From the NCBI GenBank assembly GCA_944390915.1, contig CALXRS010000001.1, positions 48,536 through 112,535 of the forward strand: a DNA stretch of 64,000 bases. Reading direction: 5' to 3'. A program made the translations under genes and the position numbers. This stretch comes from an uncultured Alphaproteobacteria bacterium. GTDB taxonomy: Bacteria; Pseudomonadota; Alphaproteobacteria; RF32; CAG-239. The stretch's first letter is position 1; each line of letters starts with the position of its first letter. The notes beneath the pieces are model-generated. The model was not told the origin of the DNA and did no database searches. It saw only the letters and a list, made by a program, of their open reading frames with translations. This document shows positions 25,757-33,269 of this stretch, one piece after another.

Positions 25757-28696
25757 ATGAGATTTATTGAAGACAAAGAGCTCAATCTTAATGAAAAAGA
25801 AAATGATTTACTTAATGGAAAATCTTATGTTGAAACATTAAAAAACATCATTTAAAATGCTCCACTAAAAGGAACGTTTACAATAGGTTTATTTGGTGAA
25901 TGGGGCAGTGGAAAATCTTCTATTATAAAGACTGTCAAGGATGAAATAACTAAAAATAATAAAGAATTTGGTAGTATTAAATTTATAATTTATGATGCAT
26001 GGAAATATGTTCAGGATAGCTTTAGAAGAATGTTTTTGCTCAATTTACAAAAGGAATTAAAGCAAGAAAGAACAGATTTAATGGAAAAGTTTTATTGTAA
26101 TAAGACTGTAGAGCAAACAATAAAATTGAAGTTTTTATCTCAAAAATTTTCTTTAATATGTCATATATTATTCTTGATATCATTGGTTTCACTGATATCT
26201 CTTCCATTCATATCTTATAATCTTCCAACCATATGGTCTATTGCTACTTTTACTACTTTTGTCATTTCTTTGATTGGTTTACTAGTAAGATTAGTATTTA
26301 AGTGCTTTGGTGAATTAAAAACATCAATGAATACACCGTTAATGTTTGCTCCTGAGCAGTTTGAAGATTGTTTCAAAGATATAATATCTAATGCATTAAA
26401 AAAGAACACATTTACTTCTATCCGCAATTGGGTTATGGGTAATGCTAATAAAAATGATAAGGTTGTCATTGTAATAGATAATATTGATAGATGTAGTAGT
26501 GATACAGCTTACGAGTTATTAACAGATATTAAGAATTTTATGGGTAATTATGATAATTTAATTTTTATAATTCCTATTGATGATAATGCTTTGAAGAAAC
26601 ATCTTATTAAAAATAATAGCTCTAGTAGAGATGCCGAAGAATTTTTGCGTAAATTTTTTAATGTTGAATTACGTATAAAACCTCTAGAAAATGTTGAACT
26701 ATACGATTTTGCTGATAATTTGAATAAAAAATATAGATTAGGATTTCAGCCCGATACTATTAGTATTATAGCAAATGATTACGCAACAAATCCTAGAAGG
26801 ATTATACAGTTGTGCAATAACTTAATATCAGAAATAAATGTATTATCCAAATCTTGTGATAAGAAGTTTTTAACAGACAACGAAAGTGTTATTTGCAAAA
26901 CCCTTATAATTAGAGAAGAATGGCCAGAATACTATAAATTAATTTTATCAGATAACAACCTATTGAAATCACAAACAACCGAAAAAAACAATGATACACG
27001 TCTTAATAGTTTTTTAAGGAGAACTTTTTTCATAACACAAAATGTAGATATTTCGGTAATAGAAACGATCTTATCAAACAAGGCATCTTTTCAGAATTTA
27101 CCTAAAAATGTTTTAGATGCTATATCTTCTTTTGATGTTCAGCAACTAATAGACTATATAAATGTTTCAGAAGAAAATAAGAAATTATGCGTGAAATATC
27201 TATTGGATAGATTGAAGAAAAGCATAGATAGAGAAAATTATGGTTCAGAAGCAATAAAAACTTTTATTGCCTTGATTTCTATAAATGAGAAATCAAAATT
27301 ATCAGATATAAACAATACAGAAATACAGACTGTAATTGCAGAAAAAATAAAAGAGTTTATAACATTTGTTCCTGCTCAATATTATTTAGCCCTTGCTAAA
27401 TACCTCAATGATTTAGGCAGCAATAACTACTTTGCTAAAGAAATTGGACAATATTTCCGTATTAATATGGAAAGTGAAGAAAACATAGTTAATAATGTTT
27501 TAGATATGTATAAAGAGTTGCTTATAACTTGTAATGATATAACCGATTTTAAGGAATATTTTTTACGTTGGTATAAGGAATCAGATAAAGCATTATCAGA
27601 ATTGCCTTTAAACAGTAAAATTAGCTCATTAGTTACAAAAAATCTTTTAGAATATGAGTTTGAAAATATAAAAGACATGAGTGATAAAGAGTGGGCAATG
27701 GATGATTTGGAATTTATTGCAAAATATGGTAATTTAACAGAAGAGCATATTGCCATAGTCATCAATGCGATACAGGCTAAAGCTATTACGTATAATGGAA
27801 ATAATTCAGCATCTATGTTAGATATGTTAACAAATGTAACAAATATTATTAAAAATTTTCATATTAAAGATATTAAAAATTTTCAAACGTTTTATAGCGA
27901 TATATTTAAAACTATTACTATCGGACATCAGCAAAAATCACTGTTAAATATTATAAAGGATGAGAATGAAAGAAAAATAGTGATAGACTTTTTAGAAGCA
28001 TCCTATATAAGTACTTTGGGAAATTTAATGACAGACAAACAATTAAAGGATTTATTTGATAAAGATACAACTATTCATCCTTATATAATTTCTTCTATAA
28101 AGAACATTTCAAATAAACGAATGCCTATAGGAGTATTTAAAGATTGTATTTTAAATATTACAAACGTTTCTGTTGATTACCTATATATTTTTGAAAAGCT
28201 CATAAATGAAATTAAAGATGAAACGTTTGTTATTGACGATAATATAGTAAGGCAAAAGCTAGAAATTTTGATCGAAAATGTGCAAAATCCCGAGAAAACA
28301 ACTCTAATTAATAGTTTTTTTGAAAACAATATTAGTAGTAAAAGAATCCAAGAATTCTTTATTCAATTGGTAAGTACCGCATCTAAAGAAATTATTTTAG
28401 CATTATCTCCCAAACTGCAAAAGTATGCTTTTGACAATATATGCAAAAATCTAGATGCTTATATAAATGAAAAGCCTTTATTGGAGGCTATTGCTGATAG
28501 TAAAAATAAAGAATACATCTCAGCCCTAATAAAACAAATTCAGACTCATTTAATTAGTCATGTGGACTATGAATACTGGAAAAATCTTTATGAAAAGATA
28601 GATAAAAATTATATAACAGCTAAAGATAAAAACATTATACAATCTATTTTAAGTAAAGAATTGGACGATGCAGAAGTTACTAAGGAAACAACGTAA
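25757..28696 (+). pseudogene. KAP family P-loop NTPase interrupted by a stop codon
   Basis: A 980-codon frame from the ATG at 25757 is broken only by TAA at 25853-25855 (codon 33). Downstream the frame encodes Walker A (GLFGEWGSGKSS), two membrane helices (HILFLISLVSLISL and ATFTTFVISLIGLL), then Walker B (KVVIVIDNIDRC), the layout of KAP NTPases, followed by a long helical C-terminus. KAP proteins are membrane-linked ATPases that include phage-exclusion proteins. No ATG, GTG or TTG lies between the stop and Walker A, so an intact enzyme needs readthrough or a sequence correction. The gene is strongly AT-rich. Confidence 0.85.
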
Positions 28697-28848
28697 TTAT
28701 ATGTATAAGTTTTCTTTCGGTTTTCTGATGTTTTTACCTGTTTTACTTTCTATGAAAAACATCTTTCCTTGCTAAGATGTGATTATTTTCCGTTTTTTTC
28801 TTACGAAAATGCTATTCAATCCTTATGATTTCAGGTAGAAAGCAGTTT

Positions 28849-29129
28849 TTAAGCCACAAACAAACCTTTTATCATTTGGACTTGTTCTTTCATTGCCAAG
28901 ATTTCCTCACGATGAGATAAGAAAAAGTTGATATTAATGACCGATTTGGGGGCGATTTTGTGAGAGCCTGGCTCACCAATTTGGAGAGAGGTTGCATTTT
29001 TTAATGTAACCTCTTGATTTTTATCTAAAATTTGCGGTTCGTATGATTTTAAAGACCCGATTTGGAGGTTTTCGTTGTCATTTCCCTGCAAGCCTTGATT
29101 CATAAATGTTTGATTCGGTTCGTATGCTT
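28849..29129 (-). pseudogene. C-terminal remnant of an older serine recombinase, plus the element-end tail
   Basis: From 29129 down to 28970 the frame encodes AYEPNQTFMNQGLQGNDNEN and onward, closely matching the C-terminal region of the recombinase at 4003-5760. From 28969 to 28849, inside the element, the same frame continues as GSHKIAPKSVININFF...MIKGLFVA and stops. The first part is the stub of a related integrase outside the right border. The second part would become the recombinase tail in the excised circle. Confidence 0.75.
28970..29129. repeat. Right attachment repeat (attR side), 160 bp
   Basis: Identical to 4139-4170 over the first 32 bp and about 92% identical over 160 bp. The base before the core differs from the tRNA side, so only the last 9 tRNA bases are repeated here. 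Homology stops sharply after GTATGCTT at 29129. Confidence 0.9.
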
Positions 29130-29392
29130 GAGCCGCGGAAGCATAAAAAGTACAGTTTTCCGGTTTGGGGAGCCGAGCCTTGCAAACCGGCAGCAGTAAA
29201 CGCCCGGTTACTTTCCGCCGCCAGTTGGTCAAACATTTTGAAAAATTCGGCTTCTTTGGCGGAACCGCCACCATAAATGAATTTGTCTTCTTTCAGGACG
29301 ACAGATTCAGGAGCGAAATGTGGCGGTAGCTGAACGGCAGGTGTTTGCTGAAGTGCCGGAAGCGTAAAATCAAAAGCAAGCTGATCAGACAT
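29078..29392 (-). CDS. Hypothetical protein fused to the integrase stub (104 aa)
   Basis: The first 80 codons (MSDQLAFDFTLPALQQTPAV onward, with LKEDKFIYGGGSAKEAEFF) look like the start of a genuine gene. The frame then enters the integrase-derived repeat out of register and stops at 29078. An inverted repeat (CCGGTTTG...CAAACCGG, about 29160-29190) lies near the join. I read it as a chromosomal or older-element gene truncated when elements recombined here. I do not recognise the family. Confidence 0.45.
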   Translation of the reverse strand: MSDQLAFDFTLPALQQTPAVQLPPHFAPESVVLKEDKFIYGGGSAKEAEFFKMFDQLAAESNRAFTAAGLQGSAPQTGKLYFLCFRGSSIRTESNIYESRLAGK

Positions 29393-29514
29393 TTTGTCCC
29401 CTCTCTATATATAATAAGTGTGAGGGTTGCTTAAGTATTGGCATTAGTCCAGTTGTTTATGGCTAAAAATTCCTGAAATTATAAAATTTGCGTTTCGGAA
29501 ACAAAAACAAAGAA

Positions 29515-30249
29515 TTACCTTTTCACCGCCGAAACGAGCAGCATCATCGGACGGCGCAGTTCATCTTTCATTTCCTCTATATTCTTTAGCATATCCGCTG
29601 TGGGCTGAGGTTCCTCAACGGCAGTAATTTGAAAACCGACAGACAACAGAGCGGTGAAATAAGTAGTCAAAGTGTGGTGGTATTTGGTTATAGTTTCGCC
29701 CAGAAAAACAGCGTTTCTTTTTCCCTCTGAAAAATAGCGGTCGACCGGCCAATGACATTTGGCGCCGGTTTCATCATAACACCAGTCCTGAGGCCCTGCT
29801 GCGGTGAAGACCGGATGTTCGACCGAAAATACAAAATAGCCGCCCGCAGGTAAAATCTGTGCCACCTTTTGGCAGACAGAGCGGAAATCTTTAACATAAT
29901 GAAGCGCAAGCGAGCTGATGACAATGTCAAAAGAATCCGGCGCAAAAGAAATGTTTTCAATGGCAGAGCGCCGATACTCCACATTGCAAAAGCGATTTTT
30001 CCGACAAGCAACTTCTAACATTTTTTCCGAAACATCAATTCCCAGAACATATTCAGCGCCGTGTTCGGCAGCGTATTGGCAATGCCAGCCAAAACCGCAA
30101 CCGAGATCAAGAATGCGTTTTCCGGCAAAAACAGGCAAGAGCTTTTGCAATGCTGGCCATTCTCCGGCAGCGCTTAAGCCATACACGGAACGTGGAAATC
30201 GGCTGTATTTTTCAAAAAAGGTATCATTATCGTATTTATTCTCAATCAT
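29515..30249 (-). CDS. Class I SAM-dependent methyltransferase
   Basis: The 244-residue protein has the SAM-binding motif RILDLGCGFGWHCQYAA near residue 45, the motif II acidic residue in VLGIDVSEKML, and FDIVISSLALHYV as motif post-II. This is the UbiE/COQ5-like small-molecule methyltransferase fold. The substrate is unknown. The ATG overlaps the stop of tag by 4 bp, so the two are co-transcribed. Its length is normal and nothing appears broken. Confidence 0.85.
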   Translation of the reverse strand: MIENKYDNDTFFEKYSRFPRSVYGLSAAGEWPALQKLLPVFAGKRILDLGCGFGWHCQYAAEHGAEYVLGIDVSEKMLEVACRKNRFCNVEYRRSAIENISFAPDSFDIVISSLALHYVKDFRSVCQKVAQILPAGGYFVFSVEHPVFTAAGPQDWCYDETGAKCHWPVDRYFSEGKRNAVFLGETITKYHHTLTTYFTALLSVGFQITAVEEPQPTADMLKNIEEMKDELRRPMMLLVSAVKR

Positions 30250-30863
30250 TTTTCCCCACTCGTTTTATTCTGTTCTTTATTTTGGCGACAAAGGCAGGTT
30301 TCAAGATGATCATCAACAAAACCGGTAGCCTGCAGGAAAGCGTAGCAAATAGTGGAACCGAAAAACCGGAAGCCGCGTTTTTTCATATCTCGGCTTATGG
30401 CATCCGACTGTGGAGACGTTACCGGAATCTGATCCAGAGCCGTAAAATGGTTGACGACAGGACAAACAGCAGGAAAAAAAGAGCGAATATAATTATAAAA
30501 ACTGCCAAATTCTTTTTTTATATCCAGAAACAATTTGGCATTGCCGATGGTGTTTTTTATTTTCAGGCGGTTTTTGACTATGCCGTCTTGATGCATCAGG
30601 CGTTCGACATCTTCCAACGTCATTTGTGCAACCTTTTCCGCATCAAAATTACAAAAAGCCTGACGATAACCTTCGCGTTTACGCAAGATGGTGATCCAAG
30701 ATAAACCGGCCTGGGCACTTTCAAGCACCAGAAACTCGAACAGGGTTTTATCGTCGGTAACGGGCTTTCCCCATTCGCTATCGTGATATTTGACATAAAG
30801 CTCATCTGTCCCAGCCCAGCCGCAGCGACCATTTATCATATCCTGCATATTGTTTACTCCCAT
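30246..30863 (-). CDS. tag: DNA-3-methyladenine glycosylase I
   Basis: Tag removes 3-methyladenine from DNA in base-excision repair. The product shows the family pattern near the N-terminus: CGWAGTDELYVKYHDSEWG, then LFEFLVLESAQAGLSWITIL with the catalytic glutamate. The zinc-binding cysteine and histidines are visible (RCGW; DDHLETCLC). It is 205 residues long, slightly more than typical because two or three alternative starts exist at the N-terminus; MINGRCGW is the shortest sensible one. It is the first gene of a two-gene unit. Confidence 0.93.
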   Translation of the reverse strand: MGVNNMQDMINGRCGWAGTDELYVKYHDSEWGKPVTDDKTLFEFLVLESAQAGLSWITILRKREGYRQAFCNFDAEKVAQMTLEDVERLMHQDGIVKNRLKIKNTIGNAKLFLDIKKEFGSFYNYIRSFFPAVCPVVNHFTALDQIPVTSPQSDAISRDMKKRGFRFFGSTICYAFLQATGFVDDHLETCLCRQNKEQNKTSGEK

Positions 30864-31001
30864 AGTATCTTTGCTTTAAAGATGTATTGATTTTTGGTAT
30901 TAGTCAATAAGTTTGTGGGAGTTGTGAAGCGGATGAGCGGATGTGCAAGATCGCTGAGAGAAAAAATCACAAATCCTTGCAAACCAACGCATTGCGGAAG
31001 A

Positions 31002-31030
31002 CCCCTCCTCCGGGAGAGGGGAGCTTTTTT
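31002..31030 (+). terminator. Terminator-like GC-rich hairpin in the gap before the phage remnant
   Basis: CCCCTC and GAGGGG pair around CTCCGGGA, followed by AGCTTTTTT. No plus-strand gene precedes it. It resembles dispersed GC-rich palindromes found between genes. The rest of the gap 30864-31081 holds only the promoter region of tag as far as I can see. Confidence 0.4.
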
Positions 31031-31081
31031 CTGAAAAAAGGGAGCAAAAACTCCGGAATGTTTCTGGGGTTTTAAGTCTGC

Positions 31082-31356
31082 AGTGGGTTAATCGAATTTT
31101 TGTTCGTTATAAGAAAGACCGAGAATTTTATAGACTTCGCACATCTGGGAAAGAGAGAAACTCTGTGACGGGTATTCGCGGCATTTATGAGCTTGAACTG
31201 ACAGTTGCCGGAAATACGGCAATCTGTGCCGAAAACATCATAAAAATCTCCAACTTGACCCAAGCTGCCAATGGCGAATGGATCATCAAATCGGCTACTC
31301 ACGAACTCTCTAATTCGGGATATGTCACTCAAATCAACGCAATTATAAAGGATTAA
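31082..31356 (+). pseudogene. Phage late-control protein D-like fragment (tail)
   Basis: The frame encodes the C-terminal part of a gpD-like tail protein: GIYELELTVAGNTAICAEN followed by NGEWIIKSATHELSNSGYVT, the closing motif of that family. Only about 90 codons remain. A GTG at 31165 would give a 63-residue product, but the upstream reading frame (VRYKKDREFYRLRTSG) also looks related. The rest of the phage gene is missing, so it is a remnant. A small membrane protein follows 2 bp later. Confidence 0.6.
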
Positions 31357-31358
31357 AC

Positions 31359-31559
31359 ATGGATATTACAAATTTGGACGCCAATGTCTGGCAGTATTTC
31401 TTTGCCTTCATGGAACATAACAAGTTTTTCACCTTGACGCTAATTACCATCGCTGCTGTTTTCTGGCTGCTTATCAAAAAAATCGTCAAAATACCCTGTA
31501 ATATTTTCACTGGTAAAGTGGATAATCAAACGCTCAATTTTAAGATGGAGCGGATATGA
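31359..31559 (+). CDS. Small membrane protein next to the tail remnant (66 aa)
   Basis: It begins MDITNLDANVWQYFFAFMEH after AAAGGATTAAAC and contains one membrane segment (FTLTLITIAAVFWLLI) followed by a basic region. It directly follows the gpD-like fragment and is probably from the same phage. A holin-like or spanin-like role is possible, but the sequence does not show it. Confidence 0.55.
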   Translation: MDITNLDANVWQYFFAFMEHNKFFTLTLITIAAVFWLLIKKIVKIPCNIFTGKVDNQTLNFKMERI

Positions 31560-31584
31560 TTCTAAAAATCCGGAACCTATAATA

Positions 31585-31752
31585 ATGGCTTTAAAACACT
31601 GGAGGCATTGTCTAAAATATAAATTTTATAAAAAAGATCAAAAATTTAAGAAACTCTTAAGCAATGTTGATAATAAAATTATTATAATAAAGAACAAAAA
31701 AGAAAAACAAAATTTAATTACTGATTTAAAGGAACAATCATGGGAAAATTAA
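31585..31752 (+). CDS. Small basic protein (55 aa) coupled to the kinase
   Basis: The frame starts at an ATG at 31585 and ends at TAA (31750-31752), overlapping the ATG of the kinase gene at 31740. The product (MALKHWRHCLKYKFYKKDQK and on) is lysine-rich and helical, with no recognised family. GGAAC lies before the next gene within this frame. The overlap supports coupling, but composition alone would allow a chance frame in this AT-rich DNA. Confidence 0.4.
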   Translation: MALKHWRHCLKYKFYKKDQKFKKLLSNVDNKIIIIKNKKEKQNLITDLKEQSWEN

Positions 31753-32443
31753 TCGTTATTTCGGGGCTTCCGGCAAGTGGAAAATCGACCTTAATAAAAA
31801 ATCTGAAAGAAAAATACAATATCATTACTGTTCCAGAACATAATGAATGGGTTAAAGGTAAATTTCCTAAGGTTCCAGAAAATATTGAAGAAAAGATCGA
31901 AAAACAACGTTTTTTTTTAATTTAGACATAGCCAGATATAATTGGGCTATGGAGCATATTGACAAGGCAGACATAATTATTTCTGATACTGATTTTACAT
32001 CTCCTCTGGCACATAATTACGCTGAAAGGTGGCTACTTCCTGATTTCAATATTTATAATTGGATGGTTGATGAATATATTCATCAATTAGAAATGAAAAA
32101 TCTCGGATTAGCTGATTACTATATATACTTAGACGTATCTTTTGAAGAGCGCTTGAAACATAGAGAAGAAGATTTCCAAAGAACAGGACGCAAACGGAAC
32201 GATATGTTTTTTACGCCGCCCTTTCCCCAAAATATGAGACGGTTTCACTATATAATGATCAATAATCAATCACCCCGTAAATGTTTGCCTTCGGTTTGGT
32301 ATGAAAATAATAAAACTGTTGACGAGGCTGCGGCAGATTTATGGAATATTATTCGAAAGACGCAGATAACTCAAAATCCAAAAGAAATTTTGGAAAAATT
32401 CTCTATTTCTTTAAAAGATACAATAAATGATGAACAACAATAA
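31740..32443 (+). pseudogene. P-loop nucleotide/nucleoside kinase, frameshifted at a T-run
   Basis: The N-terminal part carries Walker A (VISGLPASGKSTLIKN) and stops after 61 codons, just past a run of nine T (within 31909-31920). Adding one T joins it to the second frame (NLDIARYNWAMEHIDKADII, then SDTDFTSPLAHNYAE and LDVSFEERLKHREEDF), giving a complete kinase-like protein of about 234 residues. The lid-like HREEDFQRTGRKR segment is kept. It may be a decayed gene, a read error, or a gene that relies on slippage. Confidence 0.75.
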
Positions 32444-32940
32444 GATCATAACTATTAGTGGATTGTCTGCTTGTGGAAAAACAACCCTTTTAAGAAAGCT
32501 TCGAGACAGATATGGCGCTTTTTTTAGTTCCTTCGTCGTCATCACTAAGGGATAAAAACAAAAATTTTCAGGATATTTCTGATAGTTTAGAAGATAATAT
32601 TGTTAAACAGAAATATTATTTTGAATTGGATAAAAGAGTCTCGTCAATTGCCCAGAATGCAAAGAATGAAGGAAAATTGGTATTCTGTGATCGGGACTTC
32701 TTATCTGCTTTAGCTCACAATTATGCAGTTCATCAACAGTTTCCTGAAACAAGCGTATATCTCTGTTGTCATGATTGGAGAAGACGTTTCTCTGTGGGGA
32801 ATATCAACACAAGTTCTCTTCATGATATTTGGGAGAGTGAAAATTATACTCGCCTTAGAATGATGGTTAATGGGAAGTTAGACAGTGATAAAAATTTCTT
32901 ATGTAGAAGTTGCAAATTATGTCCGGTGGAGGCTCAATGA
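32427..32940 (+). pseudogene. Second P-loop kinase, frameshifted and joined to a SPASM-like domain
   Basis: The start (MMNNKIITISGLSACGKTTL in the first frame, 32427 on) parallels the kinase above. The frame breaks at a T-run near 32507-32513, where removing one T would restore it. The rest (DNIVKQKYYFELDKRVSSIA, then FCDRDFLSALAHNYAVH) aligns with the first kinase and then changes to CCHDWRRRFSVGNINTSSLH and CRSCKLCP. These cysteines and the GNI/W pattern are those of a radical-SAM SPASM domain. I infer a deletion that fused a kinase N-terminus to the tail of a radical-SAM gene. Confidence 0.65.
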
Positions 32941-33269
32941 ATATAGCTGTAATTTTTTATAGGACATTATCTTCTCAATCGGTAGCATCTGTGTCTGCCG
33001 GTTATATTGCATCAAATCTACGTAGATTAGGTCATAATGTTTCATTATTTTTATTAAAAAAAGAAGCTTCCTCAGGTGATATTGCGCCGATAATTTCAGG
33101 AATAAAATGGGATATTATTTTTTATAAACCCAATTTTAAAGATGTTGACAGATTGGAATATAATATTTCAGATATTAGGAAAAACTTTCCTAACTCCAAA
33201 ATTATTTTATTTGGGCCGTTAGCTTATATTAATGCAAACCAGATTTTGAAAAAATATCTTCCGGTTTAA
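32937..33269 (+). pseudogene. Truncated cobalamin-binding radical-SAM protein (N-terminal domain)
   Basis: From MNIAVIFYRTLSSQSVASVS the product reads as a B12-binding domain of the radical-SAM type (GYIASNLRRLGHNVSLFLL; WDIIFYKPNFKD; NSKIILFGPLAY). It stops after 110 codons where the convergent helicase frame ends. The radical-SAM core with its CxxxCxxC cluster is missing. The stop falls within sequence shared with the helicase C-terminus, so a deletion probably joined the two. Confidence 0.6.

Larger units (their letters stand above)
4139..29001. mobile_element. Integrative element of about 24.8 kb at tRNA-Lys
   Basis: The left boundary is the 3' end of tRNA-Lys and the right boundary is a second copy of the same 32 bp at 28970-29001. 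A large serine recombinase sits at the tRNA-proximal end and reads toward the tRNA. The content is AT-rich and accessory: recombinases, ankyrin proteins, toxin-antitoxin, restriction-modification and a KAP NTPase. I see no relaxase, coupling protein or phage structural gene, so it is a genomic island or mobilisable element rather than a clear conjugative element or prophage. Either the large serine recombinase or the short tyrosine recombinase could drive integration. Confidence 0.85.

Noticed and set aside
4139..29001. The element considered as a conjugative element or prophage
   Set aside because: I found no relaxase, type IV secretion, capsid, portal or terminase gene inside the repeats.
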